Assembly (NCBI GenBank): GCA_018828145.1
Contig: JAHJWO010000040.1
Span: forward strand, 1 to 64,000
From: Alphaproteobacteria bacterium
GTDB taxonomy: Bacteria; Pseudomonadota; Alphaproteobacteria; Rhizobiales; Devosiaceae
Length of the DNA: 64,000 nt
Direction: 5' to 3'
The notes under the pieces were generated by a model, which did not search any database, had not been told where the DNA came from, and saw nothing but the letters and a program-made list of their open reading frames with translations. Positions within the stretch are counted from its first letter, which is position 1, and the number at the start of each line of letters is the position of its first letter. The position numbers and the translations under genes are program-made. Below are positions 54,184 to 62,568 of this stretch, piece by piece.

Positions 54184-54927
54184 CTAGGCAGGCGACTGCC
54201 CCTCGGTCGCCGCCAGCAATTCCTGCGAATAGGCCTCGCCCAGCCGCTTCTGCTTGAGCATGGCCACGTCGGCCACCTCGACGATCTGCCCATGCCGCAT
54301 CACGGCCAACCGGTCGCAGAGGAAGCTCACCACCGGCAGGTTGTGCGTCACCAGCAGGTAAGTCAGTCCTTGTTCCCGCCGCAACCGCTTGAGCAGGTTG
54401 AGGATTTCCGCCTGCACCGACACGTCCAGCGCCGAAGTCGGCTCGTCCAGCAGCAGCACCTTGGGCTCCAGCATCAGCGCCCGCGCAATCGCCACGCGCT
54501 GCCTTTGCCCGCCCGACAACTGATGCGGAAAGCGGAACCGGAACCTCTGGTCCAGCCCCACCGCCTTGAGCATCGCCTCGACCCGCTCCCCCTGGTTGCC
54601 CAGGCCATGGATGGACAGCGGCTCGCTCAGCGTTGCGTCGATGGTCTTGCGCGGATGCAGCGACCCATAGGGATCCTGGAACACCATCTGCACCTGCCGC
54701 GCCACCGCCCGGTCCACCCCATGGCTGCGCGCCTGGCCCAATACAGCGATCTCACCCGTCCAGTCCGGCGCCAGCCCGGCAATGGCCCGCAATATGGTCG
54801 ACTTGCCCGAGCCGCTCTCGCCCACCAGCGCAAAGCTCTCGCCCTCGGCAATGTCGAGGTTGATCCCATGCACCACCTTGGTGTCGCCATAGGAAATATC
54901 GAGATTCTTGAGTTCGATCGCGCTCAT
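54184..54927 (-). CDS. ABC ATPase, OppF type (operon 2)
   Basis: A 247-residue ATPase: [39 protein letters not shown] and VTHNLPVV motifs are intact. It is short and lacks the C-terminal cysteine motif that OppF1 has. VQMVFQDPYGSLHPRKTI and [13 protein letters not shown] favour Opp/Dpp/Ddp type. The ATG at 54927 overlaps the preceding ATPase gene (ATGA). Confidence 0.9.
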   Translation of the reverse strand: MSAIELKNLDISYGDTKVVHGINLDIAEGESFALVGESGSGKSTILRAIAGLAPDWTGEIAVLGQARSHGVDRAVARQVQMVFQDPYGSLHPRKTIDATLSEPLSIHGLGNQGERVEAMLKAVGLDQRFRFRFPHQLSGGQRQRVAIARALMLEPKVLLLDEPTSALDVSVQAEILNLLKRLRREQGLTYLLVTHNLPVVSFLCDRLAVMRHGQIVEVADVAMLKQKRLGEAYSQELLAATEGQSPA

Positions 54928-55757
54928 GTGCCCGCCCATTGCGTCCGGTCGAGCACCGGCAATTCGTCCCGGCTCTCATCGATGGTCGGCATCGCCGCCA
55001 GGAGGCCACGCGTATAGGGGTGGCGCGCCTGGTCCAGCTGCCCCGCCGCGCATTCCTCCACCACTGCCCCCGAATTCATCACTAGGATGCGGTCGCAATA
55101 GCGGCTGACCAGGTTGAGGTCGTGGCTGATTAGGATCAGCCCCATCCCCTTGGTCGTCACCAGGTCGTCGATAATGTCGAGCACCTGCGCCTGCACGCTC
55201 ACATCCAGCGCCGAGGTCGGCTCATCCGCGATCAGCAGTTCCGGCTCGGGGATCAGCATCATGGCGATCATCACCCGCTGCCCCATGCCGCCCGAAACCT
55301 CATGCGGATAAAGCCCCGCCACGCGCTTGGGATCATTGATTCGCACCGCTTCCAGCATGCTGAGGATGCGCTCGTTCACCGCGTGCCGCGGCAGCTTCTC
55401 ATGCGTCACCAGCGCTTCGGCAATCTGCTCGCCCACCGTCATCACCGGATTGAGCGAAAACTTCGGGTCCTGCATCACCATGGAAATGCGCGCGCCGCGA
55501 ATGGCCCGCATCTGCTTCTCGCTCTGGTCGAGAATGTCGATCCCCTCGAACGCCAGCCTGTCCGCCGTCACCAGCCCCGGCTTGCGGATCAGCTTGAGGA
55601 TTGCCCGGCCTGTCATCGACTTGCCCGAACCGCTCTCGCCCACGATCCCCAGCCGCTCGCGGCCCAGATCGAACGAAATCCCTTTCACCACCTCGACCCG
55701 CCCGCGATGGGTGGGAAAGCTGACGCGCAGGTTCTTCACCTCGAGCATAGGCGCCAT
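54924..55757 (-). CDS. ABC ATPase, OppD type (operon 2)
   Basis: A 277-residue ATPase: [54 protein letters not shown]. Like its partner it lacks most of the OppD C-terminal region; only [13 protein letters not shown] and a short tail remain. The ATG at 55757 overlaps the oppC stop; a GTG at 55760 and an ATG at 55748 also fit. With the OppF-type gene it forms the heterodimeric motor for permeases at 55757 and 56931. Confidence 0.9.
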   Translation of the reverse strand: MAPMLEVKNLRVSFPTHRGRVEVVKGISFDLGRERLGIVGESGSGKSMTGRAILKLIRKPGLVTADRLAFEGIDILDQSEKQMRAIRGARISMVMQDPKFSLNPVMTVGEQIAEALVTHEKLPRHAVNERILSMLEAVRINDPKRVAGLYPHEVSGGMGQRVMIAMMLIPEPELLIADEPTSALDVSVQAQVLDIIDDLVTTKGMGLILISHDLNLVSRYCDRILVMNSGAVVEECAAGQLDQARHPYTRGLLAAMPTIDESRDELPVLDRTQWAGT

Positions 55758-56656
55758 CACTTGCCCTCGCTCTTGGGGTCAAGCACGTCGCGCAAGCCAT
55801 CCCCGAGGAAGCAGAAACCCAGGCTCACGATGATGATGGCGAAACCCGGCATGGTCGCCACCCACCACTGGTCGAGGATGAAGGTCCGGCCGCGCGAGAT
55901 CATCGCGCCCCATTCGGGCAGCGGCGGCTGCGCCCCCAGCCCGATAAAGCCCAGCCCGGCAGCGGTCAGGATCACCCCGGCCATGTCCAGCGTCACCCGG
56001 ATGATCATCGATGAGGTGCAGAGCGGCAGCACATGCTGCACGATCACCCGGAGCGGGCTGGCCCCCTGCAGCTGCACCGCCTGGATGAACTCCGCATTGC
56101 GGATGGTCAGCGTTTCCGCCCGCGCGATACGCGCATAGGCCGGCCAGGATGTAATGGCGATCGCGATGATCGCATTGTTGATGCCGGGCCCCAGCGCCGC
56201 GACAAAGGCCAGCGCCAGGATCAGCTTGGGCATGGACAGGAAGATATCGGTAAAGCCCATCAATACCCGGTCGGTCCACCCGCCGAAATAGCCGGCAATG
56301 GCGCCGACCAGCAGTCCCAGCGGCGCCGAGATCAGTGCCACCAGGCCCACAATGGTCAGGGTGATCTGGCTGCCCCAGATCACGCGCGAAAAGATGTCCC
56401 GCCCCAGCTCGTCCGTGCCCATCCAGTGGGCCTCCGACGGCGGCGCCAGCCGGTTGGCCAGGTCCTGTCCGGTAGCGGAGTAGGGGGCGATCCACGGCGC
56501 CAGGATCGCTGTCAGGATCAGGACGAGGATGATGACCCCGCCCACCACCGACAGCGGATTGCGCAGCATGGCGGTAAACACCCGATAGGCCCGCCCCGCA
56601 TTGGCCTGCCAGCGCGAGGTCGGAGAGTCTTCAAGCAGCCAGTCGCGTGTACTCAT
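55757..56656 (-). CDS. ABC permease, OppC type (operon 2)
   Basis: A 299-residue permease of normal length. N-terminal helix [36 protein letters not shown] at 80-95, coupling loop [22 protein letters not shown] and the end [17 protein letters not shown]. The gene is separated from its partner oppB by 274 bases, filled with palindromic repeats, unlike the tight spacing elsewhere in the operon. Confidence 0.92.
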   Translation of the reverse strand: MSTRDWLLEDSPTSRWQANAGRAYRVFTAMLRNPLSVVGGVIILVLILTAILAPWIAPYSATGQDLANRLAPPSEAHWMGTDELGRDIFSRVIWGSQITLTIVGLVALISAPLGLLVGAIAGYFGGWTDRVLMGFTDIFLSMPKLILALAFVAALGPGINNAIIAIAITSWPAYARIARAETLTIRNAEFIQAVQLQGASPLRVIVQHVLPLCTSSMIIRVTLDMAGVILTAAGLGFIGLGAQPPLPEWGAMISRGRTFILDQWWVATMPGFAIIIVSLGFCFLGDGLRDVLDPKSEGK

Positions 56657-56732
56657 GGCAAGGACCCTTCAATATCGAGGCCTTGGATAGCGCTTGTCGA
56701 GTGTGCCACGGTCTCGCCCATGCACCGCACGG

Positions 56733-56833
56733 CACCTCCCCCTTGATGGGGGAGGCTGGGAGGGGGTGTGGGAGCCCCTATAGTGGGGCCAAACCACCCC
56801 CACCCTTGATCCCTCCCCACAAGGGGGAGGGTG
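56733..56833. repeat. Cluster of palindromic repeats between oppC and oppB (operon 2)
   Basis: CACCTCCCCCTTGATGGGGG with GAGGCTGGGAGGGGGTG (56733-56769) is the same element as at 46618 and 51808. Then a GGAGCCCC...GGGGCC hairpin and the mirror element ACCACCCCCACCCTTGATCC, CTCCCCACAAGGGGGAGG (56793-56832). Together they form an inverted composite of about 100 bases. Confidence 0.8.
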
Positions 56834-56930
56834 TCGACTGCAGCATTGCGGATGGTTGAATGTTCTGGCCTGTCCCTCAACCATGAGGTGGGCAAGACAG
56901 CCTTAGGCCCGATGTCATGCAGAAAACCCA

Positions 56931-58004
56931 TCATCGCGCCCTCGGATCCAGCACGCGATAGAGCACATCGCTGACTTTGTTGATGAAGATGAACACAGCG
57001 CCGATCACCAGCGTCGACCCCAGCACCGCGTTCATGTCGGCATTGAGCAGCGCCGTGGTGAGGTAATTGCCGATCCCCGGCCACGAAAACACCGTCTCGA
57101 TCATCACCGATCCTTCCAGCAGCCCGGCATAGCTCAGCCCGATCACGGTGATGAGCGGCACGCGGATGGGATTGAAGGCATGCCGCCAGATCACCACCCG
57201 TTCCGGCACGCCCTTGACGCGCGCCGTGGTCACGAATTCCTGGCTCAGCTGGTCCAGCATGAAGCTGCGCGTCATGCGGGCGATATAGGCAAGGCTGAAA
57301 AAGCCCAGCACCGAGGCGGGCAGCACCAGATGGGTCACCGCGTTCCAGAAAATCTCGGGCTCGCCCGCCAGGAGACTGTCCACCAGCAGAAGACCGGTGA
57401 CCGGGCTCACCAGCCCGTCATAGAAGATGTCGAGCCGCCCGGGGCCGCCCACCCAGCGCAGCCGCGCATAGAACAAGGCCAGCCCCACCAGCCCCAGCCA
57501 GAAGGCCGGCATGGAATAGCCCAGCAGCCCCACCACGCGAATGATCTGGTCGATCACCGAACCCTGCCGGCTCGCCGCGATCACCCCCAGCGGCACACCC
57601 AATGCCACGCCGATGATGATGCCGATGGTCGCCATTTCGAGCGTCGCCGGAAAGAACCGGCTGAGATCATCGACCACCGCGCGCCCGGTCGATACCGACT
57701 GCCCCAGATCGCCCGAAAACACATTGACCACATAGTGGAAGAACTGCACCGGCAGCGGCTGGTCGAGTCCCATGGCGACCCGCGCCGCTTCATAGACCTC
57801 GTTGCTCGCCCGGTCGCCGACCACCGCCAGCACCGGATCGATCGGGATCACCCGGCCGATGAAGAAGGTAATGGCCAGCAGGCCCAGAAAGGTGAGGAAA
57901 ACCGTCGCGGCAAACCCGAATACGGCCGAAACGCCACGTCCCCATTTCCGCCCCGAGGACGGAGAATGGACCGGGGTGACGGCAATTTGTGGCTCCAGGC
58001 TCAC
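56931..58004 (-). CDS. ABC permease, OppB type (operon 2)
   Basis: A 357-residue permease with an extra ~25-residue hydrophilic N terminus (MSLEPQIAVTPVHSPSSGRK) before the first helix. LLAITFFIGRVIPIDPVLAVVG and FVTTARVKGVPERVVIWRHAFNPIRVPLI (coupling loop) identify OppB/DppB. The C terminus ends DVLYRVLDPRAR. It is the first gene of the minus-strand operon oppB-C-D-F-GAF. Its start faces the XRE-cupin regulator. Confidence 0.92.
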   Translation of the reverse strand: MSLEPQIAVTPVHSPSSGRKWGRGVSAVFGFAATVFLTFLGLLAITFFIGRVIPIDPVLAVVGDRASNEVYEAARVAMGLDQPLPVQFFHYVVNVFSGDLGQSVSTGRAVVDDLSRFFPATLEMATIGIIIGVALGVPLGVIAASRQGSVIDQIIRVVGLLGYSMPAFWLGLVGLALFYARLRWVGGPGRLDIFYDGLVSPVTGLLLVDSLLAGEPEIFWNAVTHLVLPASVLGFFSLAYIARMTRSFMLDQLSQEFVTTARVKGVPERVVIWRHAFNPIRVPLITVIGLSYAGLLEGSVMIETVFSWPGIGNYLTTALLNADMNAVLGSTLVIGAVFIFINKVSDVLYRVLDPRAR

Positions 58005-58035
58005 GTAAAATCCTCTTTACAAAACAAAGAGCTAC

Positions 58036-58061
58036 GTCTGCGAAATGACTCTCTCGCAGAC
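58036..58061. promoter_or_regulatory. Candidate operator between divergent transport units
   Basis: GTCTGCGA (58036-58043) and TCGCAGAC (58054-58061) are 8-bp perfect arms with 10 bases between, in the 118-base gap between oppB and the regulator. TTATAT at 58107-58112 could be the -10 box of the regulator promoter. The XRE protein encoded next door is the natural candidate to bind. Confidence 0.5.
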
Positions 58062-58122
58062 CGTGAAGGGCTTCACATTTCGCTTTCATCATACAGAAAA
58101 CTTTGCTTATATCAAAAAAATT

Positions 58123-58809
58123 ATGGTGGACCCGATGGCAGGTGCCGCACTGGCAAAGTCGGAACTGGAAGGGCATCCCAAAGTGGGTGCGCTGATCCGT
58201 GCGCGCCGCCGTCAGCAGCACATGACGCTCGAAGCTCTGGGCAAGTCGGCCGAGGTTTCGGTGGGCTATCTCAGCCAGGTCGAGCGCGATCACGCCACCC
58301 CGTCGCTGGGCACTTTAGCCAGCATTGCCCGGGCGCTGGGCGTCGGCATCGACTACTTCGTTTCCGCCCCCACGGCCCAGGCTGCGCTCACCCGCTCCGG
58401 CCAGCGCAACCGCTTCTCCCTCGATGGCTCATCCATCATCTATGAGCGGCTGGGCACCGATTTTCCCGGCAACCTGCTCTCCAGCTTCGTCATGACCGTG
58501 CCGCCCGGCTACAGCTCGGAAACCGTGGCGCATGAGGGCGAGGAAATCCTCTATGTGCTCGAAGGCTCCATCACCCAGCGCCTTGATGGCGACGAGATGG
58601 TGATGAGCGCCGGCGATAGCCTGCACTTCCGCGGCAACCGCCCCCATTCCTGGTCCAACCACACCGACCAGCCCGCGCGCCTCCTCTGGACTGGCACGCT
58701 GACCCTCTTCCGTTCCTCGGCCAAGCCTTCGCGGCAGGTCGCGGCGGTTGCAAAACCCGGCCCCAAGCCGGTGAAGAAAAAAGTCGTCAAAAAGGAGAAA
58801 CGCACATGA
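58123..58809 (+). CDS. XRE-family regulator with cupin domain
   Basis: About 228 residues (ATG 58123; ATG 58135, with GGTGG before it, is an alternative; the 58045 frame start is unlikely). HTH: LIRARRRQQHMTLEALGKSAEVSVGYLSQVERDHATPS. The cupin fold follows: VPPGYSSETVAHEGEEILYVLEGSITQRL and GDSLHFRGNRPHSWSNH, with metal-site His and Glu residues. The tail is Lys-rich (KPVKKKVVKKEKR), and its codons contain the AAGGAG ribosome site of the next gene. Such XRE-cupin regulators often control amino-acid, polyamine or peptide uptake. It overlaps the binding-protein gene (ATGA). Confidence 0.9.
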   Translation: MVDPMAGAALAKSELEGHPKVGALIRARRRQQHMTLEALGKSAEVSVGYLSQVERDHATPSLGTLASIARALGVGIDYFVSAPTAQAALTRSGQRNRFSLDGSSIIYERLGTDFPGNLLSSFVMTVPPGYSSETVAHEGEEILYVLEGSITQRLDGDEMVMSAGDSLHFRGNRPHSWSNHTDQPARLLWTGTLTLFRSSAKPSRQVAAVAKPGPKPVKKKVVKKEKRT

Positions 58810-60389
58810 AGCTGTTTAGAGCTGCTTTGCTCGCGACTGCGCTTACGCTGCCGCTGGCAGCCGGCGCCGTCTATGCCGCCACGCCTGCCGATGCCCTGGT
58901 CATTGCCCAGAACATCGATGACATCGTCGCGCTCGATCCCGCCCAGGCCTATGAATTCACCTCCGGCGAGATCAACACCAACGTCTATGACCGCCTGGTT
59001 CAGTACGAAGCCGAGGACACCACCGCACTTGTCGGCGGCCTTGCTTCCGAATGGGTGGCAGACGAAGCCGCCAAGACCATCACCTTCACCCTGCGCGACG
59101 CGACCTTTGCCTCGGGCAATCCGGTCCGCCCCGAAGACGTGCTCTACTCCTTCAAGCGCGTCGTCACGCTCAACCTCACGCCGGCCTTCATCCTGACCCA
59201 GCTCGGCTGGACCCCGGAAAACATCGACTCCATGGTCACCATCGTCGATGGCAAGGTCGTGGTGCAGTGGGAAGGCGATTTCGCCTCCGCCTTCGTGCTC
59301 AACGTGCTGGCCTCCCGTCCGGCCTCTATCGTCGACGAAGTGCTGGTCTCCCAGCATGTCGAAGGTGAAGACTGGGGCAATGCCTGGCTCAACACCAATT
59401 CGGCCGGCTCCGGCCCCTTCGTGCTGACCGACTATCGCCCGGCCGAAATTGTTCGTCTCACCGCCAATGAAACCTACTTCCGCGGTGCCCCCGCCATGAA
59501 GCAGGTGCTCATCCGTCACGTCGCCGAAGCCGCCACCCAGCAACTGCTGCTGACCTCGGGCGATGTCGACATGGCCAAGAACCTGACCCCCGACCAGATT
59601 TCCGGTCTGGGCGATGGCATCAAGGTCGAGACCTATCCCCAGGCCGCCGTCCACTTCCTGTCCTTCAACCAGAAGACCGAAGAGCTCACCCCTCCGGCCG
59701 TCTGGGAAGCTGCCCGTTACCTCGTCGATTATGACGGGATGACCCAGTCCTTCCTCGCCGGCCAGATGGAAAAGCACCAGGCTTTCTGGCCCAAGGGCTT
59801 CCCCGGCTCCTATGACGAGACGCCATTCACCTATGACGTCGAAAAGGCCAAGCAGATCCTGGCCGATGCCGGCATCACTACGCCGATCGACGTCACCCTC
59901 GACGTGATCAACTCGGCGCCGTTCACCGACATTGCCCAGTCGCTGCAGGCCGGCTTTGCCGAAGCCGGCATCAACTTCGAGATCCTGCCCGGCACCGGCG
60001 CCCAGGTCATCACCAAGTACCGTGAGCGCACCCACCAGGCCATGCTGCTCTATTGGGGCCCGGACTTCATGGACCCGCACTCCAACGCTAAGGCCTTCGC
60101 CTACAACTCCAACAATGCCGACGACAACTACACGGCAACCACGACTTGGCGTAACGCCTGGGCCGTGCCCCAGGAGATGAATGACGAAGTCACTGCCGCC
60201 CTGGCCGAAGCCGATCAGACCGCTCGCAACGAGCGCTATGTGGAACTGCAGAAGCAGGTCCAGGCCGAAAGCCCGATCGTCATCATGTTCCAGGCCGCCA
60301 AGCAGGTCGCCATGGCCGATGCCGTCAACGGCTTCGTCAACGGCGCCACCTCCGACTTCGTCTACTACCGCCTCGTGACGAAGGAATAA
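58806..60389 (+). CDS. Peptide-type ABC substrate-binding protein (operon 2)
   Basis: A 527-residue periplasmic binding protein (SBP family 5). Signal peptide RAALLATALTLPLAAGAVYA; the mature start DALVIAQNIDDIVALDPAQAYE and TFTLRDATFASGNPVRPEDVLYSFKR are typical. Starts inside the regulator stop with AAGGAG 8 bases upstream. It is in the plus-strand unit with the regulator, whereas its permeases and ATPases are on the minus strand, so one regulator can set both. The peptidase downstream at 60715 may act on the imported peptide. Confidence 0.92.
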   Translation: MKLFRAALLATALTLPLAAGAVYAATPADALVIAQNIDDIVALDPAQAYEFTSGEINTNVYDRLVQYEAEDTTALVGGLASEWVADEAAKTITFTLRDATFASGNPVRPEDVLYSFKRVVTLNLTPAFILTQLGWTPENIDSMVTIVDGKVVVQWEGDFASAFVLNVLASRPASIVDEVLVSQHVEGEDWGNAWLNTNSAGSGPFVLTDYRPAEIVRLTANETYFRGAPAMKQVLIRHVAEAATQQLLLTSGDVDMAKNLTPDQISGLGDGIKVETYPQAAVHFLSFNQKTEELTPPAVWEAARYLVDYDGMTQSFLAGQMEKHQAFWPKGFPGSYDETPFTYDVEKAKQILADAGITTPIDVTLDVINSAPFTDIAQSLQAGFAEAGINFEILPGTGAQVITKYRERTHQAMLLYWGPDFMDPHSNAKAFAYNSNNADDNYTATTTWRNAWAVPQEMNDEVTAALAEADQTARNERYVELQKQVQAESPIVIMFQAAKQVAMADAVNGFVNGATSDFVYYRLVTKE

Positions 60390-60402
60390 CGACCGTCCCA
60401 GT

Positions 60403-60466
60403 GGGCCAATCGCTCCGGTGGAGCGATTGGAGGTCGCTAGGCCATGAGAGCTCTGCTCGAATGGCC
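60403..60466. repeat. Two-hairpin palindromic repeat, copy 3 of 3
   Basis: CCAATCGCTCC (60406-60416) and GGAGCGATTGG (60420-60430) around GGT, then GGCCAT/ATGGCC (60440-60445, 60461-60466) with inner GAGC/GCTC. Matches copies at 114-176 and 11420-11483. Confidence 0.8.
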
Positions 60467-60488
60467 AAAGCGTACCGCAAACGCGATC

Positions 60489-60537
60489 CCTTCTCCCCTC
60501 GTGGGAGAAGGAGCCCCGAAGGGGCGAATGAGGGGCT
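60489..60537. repeat. Palindromic repeat, CCTTCTCCC/GGGAGAAGG type
   Basis: CCTTCTCCCCTCGTGGGAGA with AGG closes one hairpin; GCCCCGAAGGGGC a second; then AATGAGGGG. A further dispersed repeat type in the same gap. Confidence 0.65.
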
Positions 60538-60618
60538 GCGATCCTTCCGCGTATCCGCGGTAGGTTGGCGTTTCTCGTTCGCCCTTCCTTCGTGGGCCAA
60601 TCTGACCTCGCCCCAGGA

Positions 60619-60665
60619 GTGGAGCGAAACCTCCCCGTAATTGGGGATCTAGGAGGGGGTGACGA
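60619..60665. repeat. Palindromic repeat related to the putA insert
   Basis: GTGGAGCGAAACCTCCCCGT, AATTGGGG and ATCTAGGAGGGGGTG match the right half of the repeat in putA (51886-51923) with a few changes. Here it is intergenic. Confidence 0.75.
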
Positions 60666-60714
60666 GAACCCCTTTGGTCCAGCAGCACACTAGACACAAC
60701 CATCCGAGCCCGCC

Positions 60715-61812
60715 ATGAACCCCACCCTCACGACCCGCCTCGCCAATCTCCGCGCCCGGATGGCCGAAACCGGTACCGATCTTGTGGTCATCGGACCCTC
60801 CAGCCACATGCTCTATCTGGCCGATCTCTCGCCGCATGGCGATGAGCGCCCGGTCCTGCTGATGGTGTCGCCGACCTTTGCTGGCTTCCTCATGCCCGCG
60901 CTCAATGTCGACAGCGCCCGCCAGCATACCGATCTGCCCTTCTTCCCCTGGGCCGATGCCGATGGCCCGGACGCTGCGCTCAAGGACCTGCTCTCTGCGA
61001 CTGGCGTTCCCGCGTCCCCCTCCATCGTCCTCGACGAAACCATGCGCACCGATTTCGCCTTGCTCGTGCTCGATGCACTGCCCGGCGCGCGCCGCCGCTT
61101 CACCCAGGACACGGTCGGCTATCTCCGGTCCCGCAAGGACGATGCCGAATACGATGCGCTCAAGAAGAGCGCCGTGCTCAACGACGCCGCCATGGCCGCC
61201 GGCTTTGCCGCGCTCCGCCCCGGCATCACCGAATACGAAGTCGCCACCGTCATCCGCGATTTCTACAAGGCCCATGGCGCCACCACCGAATTCTGCTCGG
61301 TCTGCTTCGGCCCCAACGGCGCCTTCCCGCATCACCACACCGGCGACACGCGCCTCAAGGATCGCGACGCCGTGCTGATCGATACCGGCGGCCGCATTCA
61401 CGGCTACCCCTCCGACATGACCCGTGTCGGCTATTTCGGCAGCAAGCCGCAGGGCTTTGAAGAGATCCACGCCATCCTCGATCGCGCCGTCACCGCCGCC
61501 ATCGCCGCCGCCCGGCCGGGCGTACCGGCCAGCGCCGTCGACAAGGCTGCCCGCGACGTCATCACCGAAGCCGGCTATGGCCCCAATTTCCTGCACCGCA
61601 CCGGCCATGGGCTGGGCATCGACGTGCATGAAACGCCCTACATCACCGCCACCAGCCCGACGGTGCTTGAAGAGGGCATGGTCTTCTCCATCGAGCCGGG
61701 CATCTATCTCCAGGGCCGCTTCGGCCTGCGCCTCGAGGAAATCGTCATCATCCGCAACGGCAAGGCCGAAATCCTCTCCGAAATGCCCCGCACCGCCATA
61801 GCGGGCGGCTAG
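60715..61812 (+). CDS. M24-family Xaa-Pro aminopeptidase/dipeptidase
   Basis: A 365-residue metallopeptidase of the pita-bread fold. The N-terminal creatinase-like domain (~1-130) starts RLANLRARMAETGTDLVVIG. Metal ligands are visible in LIDTGGRIHGYPSDMTRVGYFG, HRTGHGLGIDVHETPYI, FSIEPGIYLQGRFGLRLEE. It would cleave Xaa-Pro or other short peptides in the cytoplasm. It is downstream of the peptide-binding protein gene, separated by repeats, and fits with a peptide and proline economy including PutA. Confidence 0.92.
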   Translation: MNPTLTTRLANLRARMAETGTDLVVIGPSSHMLYLADLSPHGDERPVLLMVSPTFAGFLMPALNVDSARQHTDLPFFPWADADGPDAALKDLLSATGVPASPSIVLDETMRTDFALLVLDALPGARRRFTQDTVGYLRSRKDDAEYDALKKSAVLNDAAMAAGFAALRPGITEYEVATVIRDFYKAHGATTEFCSVCFGPNGAFPHHHTGDTRLKDRDAVLIDTGGRIHGYPSDMTRVGYFGSKPQGFEEIHAILDRAVTAAIAAARPGVPASAVDKAARDVITEAGYGPNFLHRTGHGLGIDVHETPYITATSPTVLEEGMVFSIEPGIYLQGRFGLRLEEIVIIRNGKAEILSEMPRTAIAGG

Positions 61813-61817
61813 ACCTC

Positions 61818-61872
61818 TTCACCTCTCCCTTCGGGGGAGAGGTCGGCGCGATAGCGCCGGGTGAGGGGGCCT
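61818..61872. repeat. Palindromic repeat, GGGTGAGGGGGCCT family, copy 2
   Basis: ACCTCTCCCTTCGGGGGAGA and GGT form a hairpin, GGCGCGATAGCGCC a second, and CGGGTGAGGGGGCCT ends the unit. It lies between the peptidase and GNAT genes. Same order as at 46526 and 62436. Confidence 0.85.
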
Positions 61873-61902
61873 GTCGAAACAATGGAAGGGCTCACAGGGA
61901 GC

Positions 61903-62568
61903 ATGATGAGACCCAGCGTGTCCAAGCTCTTGCAGCCTATCCTGATCACCGACCGCCTTGTCCTCCGCGCCCACACGGCCGCCGACTTCGCCGCCTGCTG
62001 CACCCTCTGGGCCGACCCTGATGTGACGCGCTACATTGGCGGCCGCCCCAGCACGCCTGAAGAGGTATGGTCCCGCATCCTGCGTTATGCTGGCCATTGG
62101 CAACTGCTCGGTTACGGCTATTTCCTCGCCACGGACCGGGCCACCGGCGGCATTGTCGGCGAGTTCGGTCTCGCCGATTTCCACCGCGACATCGAACCAT
62201 CCCTCGGCGCTACCCCGGAGGCCGGCTGGGCCATGCTGCCGCAATTTCAGGGCAGGGGCCTCGCCCGGGAGGCGCTCGGCGCCGTCCTCGGCTTGGCCGA
62301 TCAATCCATGCCCCGCACCGTCTGCCTGATTGATCCGGATAATGCGCCATCGCTGCGGCTGGCCGCCCGGCTCGGCTACACCGAATACGCCCGCACCACC
62401 TACAAGGAACACGCCTCGATCCTGTTCGAGCGCCCTTCACCTCCCCCTTTGAGGGAGAGGTCGGCGCGCCGGGTGAGGGGGCCTTGCTACTCCCGCAGCA
62501 GTGCCATCCCGGCCGGCACGTCCCGCTCGAACACCAGCACCCCGTCCACCACGGTCAACCGCCCCTGA
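61903..62568 (+). CDS. GNAT-family N-acetyltransferase, 3' end formed by a repeat
   Basis: A RimJ/RimL-type acetyltransferase of about 221 residues. ILITDRLVLRAHTAADFAACC, RYIGGRPSTPEEVWSRILRY, LPQFQGRGLAREALGAVLG (acetyl-CoA loop) and NAPSLRLAARLGY fit the family, whose usual end is near LFERP. The frame then runs on ~45 residues through a palindromic repeat (62436-62484) and into the opposite-strand gene. The start at 61903 has AGGGAG close by; ATGs at 61882 and 61906 are alternatives. Two copies of one repeat flank the gene. Substrate unknown. Confidence 0.85.
   Translation: MMRPSVSKLLQPILITDRLVLRAHTAADFAACCTLWADPDVTRYIGGRPSTPEEVWSRILRYAGHWQLLGYGYFLATDRATGGIVGEFGLADFHRDIEPSLGATPEAGWAMLPQFQGRGLAREALGAVLGLADQSMPRTVCLIDPDNAPSLRLAARLGYTEYARTTYKEHASILFERPSPPPLRERSARRVRGPCYSRSSAIPAGTSRSNTSTPSTTVNRP
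62436..62484. repeat. Palindromic repeat, GGGTGAGGGGGCCT family, copy 3
   Basis: ACCTCCCCCTTTGAGGGAGA and GGT form the first hairpin; GGCGCGCC the second, shorter than in the other copies; CGGGTGAGGGGGCCTT ends it. It is within the GNAT frame and adjacent to the stop of the opposite gene at 62487. Confidence 0.8.

Larger units (their letters stand above)
60390..60714. other. Repeat-filled intergenic region
   Basis: 325 bases without a gene between the binding protein and the M24 peptidase. In order: a two-hairpin repeat (60403-60466); a second repeat with hairpins CCTTCTCCC/GGGAGAAGG (60489-60511) and CCCCGAAGGGG (60514-60524); and a CCTCCCC...GGGGAT/AGGAGGGGGTG element (60619-60665). I see no clear T-run terminator. 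Confidence 0.7.

Noticed and set aside
58045-58122. Earlier start for the XRE-cupin regulator
   Set aside because: It would overlap the palindrome and promoter-like TTATAT, and the added residues have no family similarity.
61861-61902. Start of the GNAT gene inside the repeat (61861)
   Set aside because: This would put repeat-encoded residues ahead of the fold, and a better ribosome site precedes 61903.
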